Below, one piece after another: positions 1-7,226 of a stretch of DNA of 64,000 nucleotides; the first letter of the stretch is position 1, and each line of letters opens with the position of its first letter. The DNA is from UBA4416 sp963422675. GTDB taxonomy: Bacteria > Bacteroidota > Bacteroidia > B-17B0 > Aurantibacillaceae. The position numbers and the translations under genes were made by a program. The stretch is taken from NCBI GenBank assembly GCA_963422675.2, contig CAXVYS010000029.1, forward strand, positions 1 to 64,000, in the 5' to 3' direction. The notes under the pieces are model-generated. The model searched no databases. It had not been told where the DNA came from and saw only the letters and a list, made by a program, of their open reading frames with translations.

Positions 1-2397
1 GGAGGGCAGGATGGAGCAACCGTTGAGTTTACAAGCGGAGGTGTTGCCAGTTATGTGAACCACGGTTGCCAGGCTCCTTTTATTCCGCTTTCAGTGGATG
101 CAGGTCCTAATAAAACCATTTGTGTAAGCGGTAGCCAAACTTTTACTGCCACTACCTCCGGTAATTATACTTCTGTACAATGGAGTTTAGGTGCCGGTGC
201 TACCGGTTCATTTGCACCAACCAATTCATTGGTTACCACTTATACTGCCGGAGCCGGCGATAACGGAACCATTAAATTATATTGTACTATTTCAAAATCA
301 TGCGGCACACAAACTGCTACAGCAAGGGATAGCGTTAACCTTATGATTACACCTTTACCAACAGTAACGTTAAGCCCTGTATCTGCCAGTATCTGTCCAG
401 GGCAGAGTGTAACCCTTCAGGCAAATACAAATACGGCTGTTACTTATACCTGGAGTGGAACAGGCGTTAATGGTTTACATACAAATACAGTTTCTGTAAA
501 TACGGTTGGAGCTTACACGGTAAATACTTCTAATGCCTGTGGGAGTGCATCGATGGCAGTAAATGTGGTGGCATCAAGTATTCCTGTAATTTCAGCAACG
601 GCCTCTACGCCCTCTATTTGTGCGAGTGGTCAAACATCTGTCTTATCATTATCGGGTAGTAGTGGTACTTATAGTTGGAGTAACGGAGCGTCGGCAGCTT
701 CTACAACAGTGAGTATACCGGGAGTTTATATTGCTACAGTTACAACTACCGGTTGTGGTACAGCAACAACGTCTATCACCATAGGTACTATTCCAAATGC
801 TTCGGTTTCTATTTCGTTACCAAGTTCTACTGTTTGTGCGGGTAATAGTGTAGTGTTAACTGCCACAAGTAATACGGGTAATTATTTATGGACAGGTGGT
901 GCAACTACTCAAACATTAAGCGTGAATACAACCGCTACAGTAGTGGTTACTTCTACGAACGTGTGTAATGTAGCACAAGCTACTCAAACGGTGAACGTTA
1001 TTTCTCTTCCTACATTAACCTTAACTCCTGCTGCAACAATGATATGCCCTGGCCAAAGTGTTATATTACAGGCATCTGCAAGTGCCGCTGTGACCTACAC
1101 CTGGAGCGGAACGGGTGTTAATGGTTTACATACAAATACAGTTTCTGTAAATGCGGCAGGTGTTTATTCAGTGAGTGTTTCTAATCAATGTGGTACCGCA
1201 GGGCCTGCAACCTCTACCATAAGCGTAGGTACTGCAGCTCCTACAGCAACCATTGTTTCTACAGCAACCGTATTATGTCCCGGCCAAACAGCCACTTTAT
1301 CTTTAACAGGAAGCACAGGCACTTACAGTTGGAGTGCTGGAACGTCCACCACCAGTACCTTACCGATTGCTTTACCGGGTGTTTATTCTGCAACCGTTAC
1401 TAACAGTTGCGGAAGTGCTACTTCATTAATCACTATTACTTCATTGCCAACGCCAACAGTTTCCATTTCACCTTCATCCGTAGTACTTTGTCCGGGAACT
1501 ACAGGAACATTAGTAGCAACGAGTAATGCCGGTAATTTTGTATGGAACACAGGAGCTACAACCAATAACCTTTCATCTGTAACGCCGGGCGTTTATTCGG
1601 TATCTGTAACTAATACCTGTGGTACAGCAACAGTTTCGGTTACCGTTGCCAGTGTTAGCATTCCATCCTTAATAGTAACATCAAGTAATTATACGATTTG
1701 TCCTAATCAAACAGCTACATTAACGGTTACAGGCGGATCAGGAAACCCGGTACCTGTATACAACTGGTCGAACAGTACAAGCACCGGTTCGGTGGTAACG
1801 AGTAACGGAGGAACTATAACGGTTACTAACACCAATGTATGCGGATCAAGTACTGCCAGTGTCGTTATAAATGTGGTGGCATTACATGCAGGTATTGCAG
1901 CAAACCCGCTTAGTGGTGTAAAACCATTGGTAGTGAATTTTACGAATAACAGTACAGGAGGGGTAACTTATTTATGGAGTTTTGGAAACGGTAATGTAGC
2001 AACTACTCAAACCGTTATGCCTCAAACGTATGCCAGCGCCGGAGATTATACAGCATCTATCACCGTAAGCAATGGAGTTTGTACCGATCAGGCTTCGGTA
2101 ATTATTAAAGTATTAAATGAAGAACCGGGTTTAATTATTCCAAATGTATTTACACCTAATAACGATAGCAGGAATGATATGTTTAAAGTTACAGGATTAA
2201 ATATTGCCGAATTTAATTGTGTGGTATTTGACAGGTGGGGACTCAAATTATTCTCGTGGAACGATATCAACCAGGGGTGGGACGGGAAAACCAATGGGAA
2301 TACCTGTGCAGATGGGACCTATTTTTATATCATTTTAGCGAAGGATTTGAATGATAAGGAAATAAATAAACAGGGAAGTTTTTCTTTATTCAGGTAA
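1..2397 (+). CDS. T9SS type B (gliding-motility CTD) surface protein, 5' truncated by window
   Basis: The reading frame is open from base 1, so the true start lies outside the window; a GTG at 55 is only an internal codon. At least 798 residues are present. Most of the protein is a series of roughly 75-residue Ig-like repeats, each with an IC-PGQ or VCAGN-type entry, a central TYxWS motif and a SNxCG exit. A PKD domain follows (central motif YLWSFGNG near base 1970) and then a C-terminal domain of about 85 residues beginning IPNVFTPNNDSRNDMF, with FDRWG, GWDGK and DGTYFY motifs. That is the type B sorting domain (TIGR04131 family) that directs export by the type IX secretion system and surface attachment. 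Such proteins are large adhesin-like cell-surface molecules; the ligand is unknown. It is convergent with the downstream glycosyltransferase gene and their 3' ends overlap by 12 bp. Confidence 0.93.
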   Translation, partial: GGQDGATVEFTSGGVASYVNHGCQAPFIPLSVDAGPNKTICVSGSQTFTATTSGNYTSVQWSLGAGATGSFAPTNSLVTTYTAGAGDNGTIKLYCTISKSCGTQTATARDSVNLMITPLPTVTLSPVSASICPGQSVTLQANTNTAVTYTWSGTGVNGLHTNTVSVNTVGAYTVNTSNACGSASMAVNVVASSIPVISATASTPSICASGQTSVLSLSGSSGTYSWSNGASAASTTVSIPGVYIATVTTTGCGTATTSITIGTIPNASVSISLPSSTVCAGNSVVLTATSNTGNYLWTGGATTQTLSVNTTATVVVTSTNVCNVAQATQTVNVISLPTLTLTPAATMICPGQSVILQASASAAVTYTWSGTGVNGLHTNTVSVNAAGVYSVSVSNQCGTAGPATSTISVGTAAPTATIVSTATVLCPGQTATLSLTGSTGTYSWSAGTSTTSTLPIALPGVYSATVTNSCGSATSLITITSLPTPTVSISPSSVVLCPGTTGTLVATSNAGNFVWNTGATTNNLSSVTPGVYSVSVTNTCGTATVSVTVASVSIPSLIVTSSNYTICPNQTATLTVTGGSGNPVPVYNWSNSTSTGSVVTSNGGTITVTNTNVCGSSTASVVINVVALHAGIAANPLSGVKPLVVNFTNNSTGGVTYLWSFGNGNVATTQTVMPQTYASAGDYTASITVSNGVCTDQASVIIKVLNEEPGLIIPNVFTPNNDSRNDMFKVTGLNIAEFNCVVFDRWGLKLFSWNDINQGWDGKTNGNTCADGTYFYIILAKDLNDKEINKQGSFSLFR
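448..501 (+). repeat. Intragenic repeat, copy 1
   Basis: This 54-bp stretch encodes the TYTWSGTGVNGLHTNT-type core of one Ig-like repeat. It matches 1099-1152 at 51 of 54 positions, exactly 651 bp (217 codons) downstream. Neighbouring repeats are much less alike at DNA level, so these two look like a recent duplication or gene conversion. Confidence 0.85.
1099..1152 (+). repeat. Intragenic repeat, copy 2
   Basis: Partner of 448-501, in the same frame; the three differences are all at third codon positions, so the encoded peptide is unchanged. Confidence 0.85.
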
Positions 2398-3363
2398 AGG
2401 TAAAACGATTTCTTTACCACATTTAAAATGACCCTCAGGGCATGCTTTATAGCCATGTAAGCCACAGGGTTTGCAGTACAGGTCTTTTACTTCTATCACT
2501 TTTGAATTGGTGGACAATGGATAAAAACCATAGGAAGGAACTGTTGAGCAGAAAAATGCAGTAGTGGGGGCATTTACAGAAGACGCTAAATGTAAAGGTC
2601 CACTGTCGTTAACATAGTTCATCTTCGCGTATTTCATCAATTCACAGGATTCCAATAAAGATAAATGGCCTGCTAATATATGTATGTCGGGATGCGTACT
2701 TTTATGTTTAATCTCTTCACACAGTCCTTTATCTCCGGGTCCTCCAAGTAAATAGATCGCAGTATCCTTTGAAGTTGAATTACATAATTCTATCCATTTA
2801 TCGGGCGGTAATTGTTTGGTGAACCATACGGAAGATGGAGCCATACTTACAAAAGGTTGTTGCACATAATGTTCTATTTTGCTAAAGTGCTTAAACGTTG
2901 GATACAGCTTAGGTTTAGCAACATGTTCATCAGTGATGGATTCTATCAGATCGTTATAACGTTCTATCTCATGCCTTCCGTCTCCTATTTTATGAGGAGA
3001 TTTTTGATTGAATAAAAATGAAAACGGATTTTTATTGTAACCTGCTGTGTAAGGTGCTTTTGAAAAAGCCGTTAAAAATCCTGAGCTGGCAAAGCGGTGT
3101 AGGTTAATTACCGTATCAAATTTTTGTTGACGGATTTTTTTTAAAAGTGCAAATAAGCTTTTGTATTTACCTTCCTGTTTATTCCAAATTAATAACTGAT
3201 GCAGGAATGGATGTTCCAGGTATAAAGATTCATTTCCTTTGCGTACCAGTAGAGAAATCTTTGCCTGCGGAAAAAAGGCATGCAGTTTTTCTATTACAGA
3301 AGAGGCTAGGATGGCATCGCCAATAAAAGCAGTTTGTATAACGAGTATGTTTTTATGGTCCAA
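2386..3363 (-). CDS. Glycosyltransferase family 9 (heptosyltransferase-like)
   Basis: The 325-residue product begins ILVIQTAFIGDAILAS, the typical N-terminal Rossmann strand and GD loop of GT9 (ADP-heptose:LPS heptosyltransferase family). The C-terminal half carries the donor-binding elements VSMAPSSVWFTKQLP (near residue 172), a GGPGD loop and NDSGPLHLASS (near residue 252), and it ends with a cysteine cluster (CKPCGLHGYKACP). Members transfer heptose or related sugars to LPS core at the cytoplasmic membrane; the exact sugar cannot be read from sequence. The gene starts 3 bp after the dapD stop codon, so the two are probably one transcript. Its 3' end overlaps the convergent surface-protein gene by 12 bp. 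Confidence 0.9.
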   Translation of the reverse strand: MDHKNILVIQTAFIGDAILASSVIEKLHAFFPQAKISLLVRKGNESLYLEHPFLHQLLIWNKQEGKYKSLFALLKKIRQQKFDTVINLHRFASSGFLTAFSKAPYTAGYNKNPFSFLFNQKSPHKIGDGRHEIERYNDLIESITDEHVAKPKLYPTFKHFSKIEHYVQQPFVSMAPSSVWFTKQLPPDKWIELCNSTSKDTAIYLLGGPGDKGLCEEIKHKSTHPDIHILAGHLSLLESCELMKYAKMNYVNDSGPLHLASSVNAPTTAFFCSTVPSYGFYPLSTNSKVIEVKDLYCKPCGLHGYKACPEGHFKCGKEIVLPLPE

Positions 3364-3366
3364 AGG

Positions 3367-4176
3367 TTATACGGCTACATTGTGTTCTCTTAACGCGTCG
3401 TTAAGGGATGTTTTTAAATCAGTACTTTCTTTTCTTTTTCCGATAATTAAAGCACAGGGCACCTGGTATTCTCCTGCAGGGAATTGTTTTGAGTAAGAAC
3501 CCGGAATAACAACACTTCTCTCAGGAACATAGCCTTTTGTTTCAATAGGAGTAGGGCCGGTTACATCAATTATTTTGGTAGACATGGTTAAACACACGTT
3601 GGCTCCTAAAACAGCTTCTTTTCCAACTCTTACACCTTCCACTACAATACAGCGGGAACCAATAAAAGCATTGTCCTCAATAATTACGGGAGCGGCCTGT
3701 ACGGGTTCTAAAACGCCGCCAATACCTACACCTCCGCTTAAATGCACGTGTTTGCCAATTTGAGCACAGCTGCCCACTGTTGCCCAGGTATCAACCATGG
3801 TGCCTTCGTCTACATATGCCCCAATATTTACAAAGCTTGGCATCATAATCACCCCTTTGGAAATATAACTTCCATAACGGGCAATAGATCCGGGTACAGT
3901 TCTTACACCAGCAGCAGCATAATTGGTTTTTAATTTCATTTTATCATGAAATTCAAAAGGCATTAATTCCATGGTTTCCATTTGCTGAATAGGAAAATAT
4001 AAGATAACAGCTTTCTTTATCCAGTCGTTTACCTGCCATGTTCCATCAGTTTTGGGTTCTGCCACTCTTATCTTTCCTTTATCTAAGTCTTCTATAATCC
4101 GGCGTATAGCCTGCTGATTAGCGCTTTCTTTTAATAATTCACGGTCGTTCCAAATAGATTCTATAGTGCTTTGCAT
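3367..4176 (-). CDS. dapD: 2,3,4,5-tetrahydropyridine-2,6-dicarboxylate N-succinyltransferase
   Basis: The 269-residue protein matches the DapD family in length and sequence. An alpha-helical N-terminal domain is followed by a left-handed beta-helix with hexapeptide repeats (from about residue 105, for example YGSYISKGVIMMPSFVNIGA and VDTWATVGSCAQIG) and a C-terminal segment ending PCALIIGKRKESTDLKTSLN. The enzyme succinylates tetrahydrodipicolinate in the lysine and diaminopimelate pathway, so it supplies peptidoglycan precursors. It leads a probable two-gene operon with the GT9 gene. The start ATG at 4176 is the only good candidate, and it gives the expected family N-terminus. Confidence 0.97.
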   Translation of the reverse strand: MQSTIESIWNDRELLKESANQQAIRRIIEDLDKGKIRVAEPKTDGTWQVNDWIKKAVILYFPIQQMETMELMPFEFHDKMKLKTNYAAAGVRTVPGSIARYGSYISKGVIMMPSFVNIGAYVDEGTMVDTWATVGSCAQIGKHVHLSGGVGIGGVLEPVQAAPVIIEDNAFIGSRCIVVEGVRVGKEAVLGANVCLTMSTKIIDVTGPTPIETKGYVPERSVVIPGSYSKQFPAGEYQVPCALIIGKRKESTDLKTSLNDALREHNVAV

Positions 4177-4195
4177 AAATTTCGATTAAAATTGT

Positions 4196-4224
4196 TTGCA
4201 ATTTAACTAAAATAAGTATATTTG
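4196..4224 (+). promoter_or_regulatory. Probable promoter of tRNA-Arg
   Basis: A TATATTTG box at 4217-4224 fits the Bacteroidota -7 consensus TAnnTTTG. A TTG at 4196-4198 lies 18 bp upstream as a possible -33 element. The tRNA begins 19 bp after the box. Confidence 0.6.
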
Positions 4225-4243
4225 CACTCCAATTTTTTGGATT

Positions 4244-4317
4244 GGTTGTGTAGCTCAACTGGATAGAGCATCTCACTACGGATGAGAAGGTTTGGGGTTC
4301 GAATCCCTACACGATCA
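4244..4317 (+). tRNA. tRNA-Arg (anticodon ACG)
   Basis: A full cloverleaf can be drawn. The acceptor stem is GGTTGTG with CACGATC (two G-U pairs). The D-arm is GCTC/GAGC, the anticodon stem TCTCA/TGAGA with loop CTACGGA, and the T-arm TGGGG/CCCTA around TTCGAAT. The discriminator base is A. The CCA end is not encoded. Confidence 0.96.
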
Positions 4318-4323
4318 CAATAA

Positions 4324-4357
4324 AAACCCTTTGATGATTACAAAGGGTTTTATTTTT
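4324..4357 (+). terminator. Intrinsic terminator after tRNA-Arg
   Basis: A 10-bp stem AAACCCTTTG / CAAAGGGTTT with a 7-nt loop is followed by TATTTTT. Confidence 0.8.
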
Positions 4358-4364
4358 AATATTT

Positions 4365-4394
4365 GGTGAGGTAGCTATCGGGATGGTTAGAGCC
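4365..4394 (+). pseudogene. Truncated tRNA-Met 5' half
   Basis: The segment starts with the same 12 nt as the intact tRNA-Met (GGTGAGGTAGCT) and ends with the same TGGTTAGAGC, but has a longer, altered D-loop. It stops after the D-arm: there is no anticodon arm, T-arm or acceptor 3' strand. It sits 8 bp upstream of the intact gene and is most simply a remnant of a duplicated or rearranged tRNA gene. Confidence 0.7.
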
Positions 4395-4402
4395 AAAAAA
4401 AT

Positions 4403-4476
4403 GGTGAGGTAGCTCAGTTGGTTAGAGCATCGGATTCATAACCCGAAGGTCACGAGTTCAAATCTCGTTCTCACTA
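4403..4476 (+). tRNA. tRNA-Met (anticodon CAT)
   Basis: The acceptor stem GGTGAGG pairs with TCTCACT (ending in G-U at the first position). The D-arm is GCTC/GAGC, the anticodon arm TCGGA-TTCATAA-CCCGA and the T-arm ACGAG-TTCAAAT-CTCGT, with discriminator A. The CAT anticodon could in principle be a lysidine-modified tRNA-Ile, but the body looks like an elongator tRNA-Met. Confidence 0.93.
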
Positions 4477-4477
4477 C

Positions 4478-4507
4478 AAAGCCCTGAAGCGATTCGGGGC
4501 TTTTTGT
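4478..4507 (+). terminator. Intrinsic terminator after tRNA-Met
   Basis: An 11-bp stem AAAGCCCTGAA / TTCGGGGCTTT (one G-U pair) with a GCGA tetraloop runs directly into a T-rich tract. Confidence 0.85.
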
Positions 4508-4598
4508 TTTTAACAGGTAGCCTGGAGTACGGAAATTCCCATTGTTTTATCTTATTCCATCTTTATTTTTTATAAAGAGCTGGATTTCCTATTTTTAA

Positions 4599-4606
4599 GA
4601 AAAAAT
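4599..4606. repeat. Left target-site duplication of the IS
   Basis: The octamer GAAAAAAT directly precedes the left inverted repeat and is repeated exactly at 6042-6049, directly after the right inverted repeat. Confidence 0.92.
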
Positions 4607-4628
4607 GGATCAGGTCCAAAAGTTGTGG
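4607..4628. repeat. Left terminal inverted repeat of the IS
   Basis: The 22-bp sequence begins GGATCAGGTCC and ends TTGTGG. It is complementary to 6020-6041 at 21 of 22 positions. Confidence 0.92.
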
Positions 4629-4670
4629 AGAAAGAAATAAAGTTTGATTTTTGTGAACTTTAAATTTCTT

Positions 4671-5036
4671 ATGAGCGATTCTTACATTCCATTTTTAAAA
4701 CTAATCCTTCCAGAAGGTATATTTGAATATTTCGAACTCACGTCCTACAATCAGGAAAAGGAAGTAAAAGGAGAGACTTTACATCTTTATTTCCAAGAGA
4801 TTAATTCTATTCCTGTAGAATATATTTCTGACAAGCTGGTATCAAAAGGCTTTTTTGATGAAGTAACTATTCAGGATTTTCCTATCCGCGGCCAAAAGGT
4901 GTTTTTGCATATTAAGCGCCGCCGTTGGTTAAATCAAGTTACAGAAAAAGTAGTATTCCGTAATTGGGATATGGTAGCACAGGGCACGCGAATTACAAAA
5001 GAATTTGCCGCTTTTTTAAAAGAACTCAGCCGATAA
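4671..5036 (+). CDS. IS transposase N-terminal region protein (ORF A)
   Basis: This 121-residue product begins MSDSYIPFLKLILPEGIFEYF and is rich in charged beta-strand-like segments, ending in QGTRITKEFAAFLKELSR. It resembles the small N-terminal region proteins of ISAon1-type elements, presumed to help recognise the element ends. I chose the ATG at 4671; an in-frame TTG lies upstream at 4644. Its stop codon at 5034-5036 lies inside the start of the +1 frame that carries the catalytic domain. The product may therefore be made both alone and, after a frameshift, as a fusion. Confidence 0.85.
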   Translation: MSDSYIPFLKLILPEGIFEYFELTSYNQEKEVKGETLHLYFQEINSIPVEYISDKLVSKGFFDEVTIQDFPIRGQKVFLHIKRRRWLNQVTEKVVFRNWDMVAQGTRITKEFAAFLKELSR

Positions 5037-6012
5037 TCAGGCCCATAGCCTAAAAACAATAGGTTCTTTTTATGGTATTGAGGGGAAGAAATTACAGCGT
5101 TATTACCGCAATAAATTAAGCGATTACAAAGACTGGAGGTACAAAAATAAAGCCGAGCAGGGAATTATATTCCCTGAAAACATTGGCCCTTGCTTATCTA
5201 TTGATGAGACTTGTCTATCACACTCAGAGCTTTACACGATCCTCTCGAATAAATCTGCCAAGGGAAAAAAAGGCACGATCGTGGCTATTTTAAAAGGAAC
5301 ACATTCAGAGACAATCATTCCTTTGCTACAGAGTATTCCCTTGCATCTTAGAAAAAGAGTTCGGGAGGTTACCTTAGATCTTGCCGGCAGCATGGGACTT
5401 ATTGTAAAGAAGTGTTTTCCTCATGCAAGCATGGTTATTGATCGCTTCCATGTTCAGCAATTAGCCAGTGAAGCCCTTCAGGAAATAAGAATAAGACACC
5501 GCTGGGAGGCTATTGATGCTGAGAACATTGTCCTGGATGAGTCCAGAAAAAACAAAAGAGCTTATCTCCCTGAAATTTTAAACAATGGTGAAACCTTAAA
5601 ACAGATGCTGGCAAGAAGCAGATATTTACTCTACAAGGCTGAACACAACTGGACTTTAGAGCAATCACATAGAGCTCATATATTGTTTGACCGATATCCC
5701 GATATTAAAAAAGCCTATGGCTTAGCACAAAAATTATCCTGGATTTACAGTAACACAAAAGATAAAATTTATGCCTTAACAAGGCTTGCAAAATGGCATG
5801 AAGATGTAGCCCAGGCAGAATTTAAGACCTTTAATACTCTATCCAGAACCATTGAAAATAATTACAAAAGAATACTTAACTATTTTAATAACAGAAGTAC
5901 AAATGCATCTGCCGAATCCTTCAATGCTAAAATCAAAGCTTTTAGAGCCCAATATAGAGGGGTTACTGATGTAAATTTCTTCCTTTTTAGGCTCTCAAAG
6001 TTATTTGCCTAA
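5020..6012 (+). CDS. DDE transposase (ORF B), +1 frame relative to ORF A
   Basis: The frame is open from 5020 to the stop at 6010-6012 and encodes a DDE-type ISL3-like transposase. The presumed triad is Asp at 5203 (LSIDETCLS), Asp at 5377 (VTLDLAGSM) and Glu at 5914 (ASAESFNAK); the VIDRFHV motif typical of the family is also present. There is no ATG near the beginning. The first GTG, at 5281, would cut off the first catalytic Asp, so a start there is unlikely to give an active enzyme. The frame overlaps ORF A by 17 nt. A +1 slip at the CGA codon just before the ORF A stop (5031-5036) would join the two; -2 slippage or re-initiation are alternatives. Confidence 0.85.
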   Translation, partial: KNSADNQAHSLKTIGSFYGIEGKKLQRYYRNKLSDYKDWRYKNKAEQGIIFPENIGPCLSIDETCLSHSELYTILSNKSAKGKKGTIVAILKGTHSETIIPLLQSIPLHLRKRVREVTLDLAGSMGLIVKKCFPHASMVIDRFHVQQLASEALQEIRIRHRWEAIDAENIVLDESRKNKRAYLPEILNNGETLKQMLARSRYLLYKAEHNWTLEQSHRAHILFDRYPDIKKAYGLAQKLSWIYSNTKDKIYALTRLAKWHEDVAQAEFKTFNTLSRTIENNYKRILNYFNNRSTNASAESFNAKIKAFRAQYRGVTDVNFFLFRLSKLFA

Positions 6013-6019
6013 GTTTAAT

Positions 6020-6041
6020 CCACAGCTTTTGGACCTGATCC
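6020..6041. repeat. Right terminal inverted repeat of the IS
   Basis: Complement of 4607-4628 with one mismatch; it lies 7 bp after the transposase stop codon. Confidence 0.92.
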
Positions 6042-6049
6042 GAAAAAAT
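6042..6049. repeat. Right target-site duplication of the IS
   Basis: The second GAAAAAAT octamer. It ends 3 bp before the ATG of the next gene, so the element separates that gene from its original upstream region. Confidence 0.92.
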
Positions 6050-6052
6050 AGT

Positions 6053-6871
6053 ATGGCAGATGTAGACCAAATGTTAAAATGGTCGGAAGACCTGAAAAAT
6101 GAAATAGCTGAGCTTCCTTTCAAAGAGGATGATATTAGAAAGGATTTTTTTGGCCTTTTATATGATATAGGACTTATATACTATAGAGGATACATGTTAT
6201 TCGATGTAATGTATTTTATTAGTGAGGGGCAGATTACATTTGATGCTTCTCTTGAACATTATAAACCCCATTTTGACAGAGGCATCCAAATTGCTCAAAC
6301 ACTTGAATTTGCTAAATCGTATTATAATTCACTTAATAGGAATTTTCTTGTCTCAACTTGGTCGAACTTTGAACTATGCGTAACTACATTATGCGATACT
6401 ATTGCTAATAGCGAAGAGAAAACCAAACTATTGGAATTTGAATATAATGGACTATCGAAGGTATTTAAAAAGACAAATTTTGACCAAGAAGAACTTGAGA
6501 ACTATAAAAAATCTTTAGTGAAAGAGCATTTGACCCATGTTCCAATAGTAAGAAAAACAGATTTTCTATTTAAAAAAGCAGAAAATTACCCAGGGGACAT
6601 TAAAGACGATAAAGCTTTTTTATTATTTTTCGGGAAATTTAGAAATGCTATTCATACGAATTTTATATACCATGGGAAGGATTGGGAATATGATTTTTTA
6701 GGTAAAGCAAAATTTGTGTTTAAAGACAACGAGTTGATTAAATGGGGGGACATTTATGATGGTAGTCCTTTATTATATTTTGATTTAAAAACGAGGTTAA
6801 AGGACATTTGGAGAAACATTGTTTTATCAATTAAACATGATGATGTTATTTTTTACCCTGTTCAAGATTAG
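6053..6871 (+). CDS. Orphan protein of unknown function, possibly HEPN-like
   Basis: The product from the ATG at 6053 has 272 residues (MADVDQMLKWSEDLKNEI). A longer reading from a TTG at 6005 would start inside the IS inverted repeat and is not credible as the ancestral start. The protein appears largely helical and acidic, without signal peptide or membrane segments. It contains FWSNFELCV-like and FRNAIHTNFIYHG motifs (near residue 203). An R-N-x-x-H motif in a helical protein is reminiscent of HEPN-type RNases found in defence and toxin systems, but the spacing differs from the common R-x4-6-H, so this is only a suggestion. Position between a tRNA-linked IS and a degraded-looking spacer fits an accessory gene. 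The IS now lies directly upstream and may have removed or replaced its promoter. Confidence 0.6.
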   Translation: MADVDQMLKWSEDLKNEIAELPFKEDDIRKDFFGLLYDIGLIYYRGYMLFDVMYFISEGQITFDASLEHYKPHFDRGIQIAQTLEFAKSYYNSLNRNFLVSTWSNFELCVTTLCDTIANSEEKTKLLEFEYNGLSKVFKKTNFDQEELENYKKSLVKEHLTHVPIVRKTDFLFKKAENYPGDIKDDKAFLLFFGKFRNAIHTNFIYHGKDWEYDFLGKAKFVFKDNELIKWGDIYDGSPLLYFDLKTRLKDIWRNIVLSIKHDDVIFYPVQD

Positions 6872-7226
6872 GTGGGTTTACTAATAAATTAAGAAAGGCG
6901 CATAGTTTATTAACCTAATCAAATACGTTAAATTCATCATTTGCATCTAATAATACAGTGAAATCTGTGTAGTTTTCTCAAATACGGACAAATCATTCGA
7001 TTTAGTTAAAATACGGGCTTTTTCCCCATATTTTTTGTAGGCAGCAGACATGTAGGTTTTTCTTAAGTGTTTAAATAGTAATCCCCTTCCTGTATGTATA
7101 TTCGGAGAAGTATGATATTGTGTTCCGGTTTCTGACTAATATTACGTAGAAACAATTCCTCATATATATACAATTACGATTTTTTAGTTTTATGTCAAGA
7201 GGAATAGAAATTGATTTCTAAGAAGT
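6872..7226. other. Intergenic region, no clear gene
   Basis: About 355 bp of AT-rich sequence. The only coding-like trace is a short minus-strand frame (6947-7135, about 62 codons, with an ATG at 7051 leaving 34 codons) that has no recognisable family and ends with tandem TAT codons; it could be a decayed fragment. I found no hairpin with a T-tract and no exact TAnnTTTG box on the plus strand. Confidence 0.5.
7205..7220. promoter_or_regulatory. 16-bp dyad just upstream of the LEA-like gene
   Basis: TAGAAAT-TG-ATTTCTA, perfect 7-bp arms with a 2-bp centre, ends 6 bp before the ATG at 7227. It could be an operator or a small hairpin over the start; no other evidence. Confidence 0.35.

Larger units (their letters stand above)
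4607..6041 (+). mobile_element. Complete two-ORF insertion sequence, ISL3/ISAon1-like
   Basis: The element is 1435 bp long. Its termini are 22-bp inverted repeats at 4607-4628 and 6020-6041 that begin GGATCAGGTCCAAAAG and differ at one position. It is flanked by a perfect 8-bp direct repeat, the duplication size expected of ISL3-type elements. It carries a short upstream ORF (4671-5036) and a DDE transposase ORF in another frame (5020-6012). I recognise the arrangement as that of the elements annotated in Bacteroidota as ISAon1 family; the formal family assignment is from memory and should be checked. Both ends and the catalytic triad are intact, so the copy may be functional. It sits between a tRNA-Met gene and an orphan gene. 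Confidence 0.92.

Noticed and set aside
5281..6012. Transposase start at GTG 5281
   Set aside because: It would exclude the first catalytic Asp (5203) and the conserved segment before it; the frame is open back to 5020 with family-like sequence.
6005..6052. Longer start of the orphan gene at TTG 6005
   Set aside because: It would place the N-terminus inside the IS inverted repeat. The ATG at 6053 lies just outside the target duplication and fits the pre-insertion sequence.
6947..7135. Short minus-strand frame, possible decayed gene
   Set aside because: About 62 codons without a start at the beginning, no recognisable family and no promoter. Kept only as a remark in the intergenic entry.
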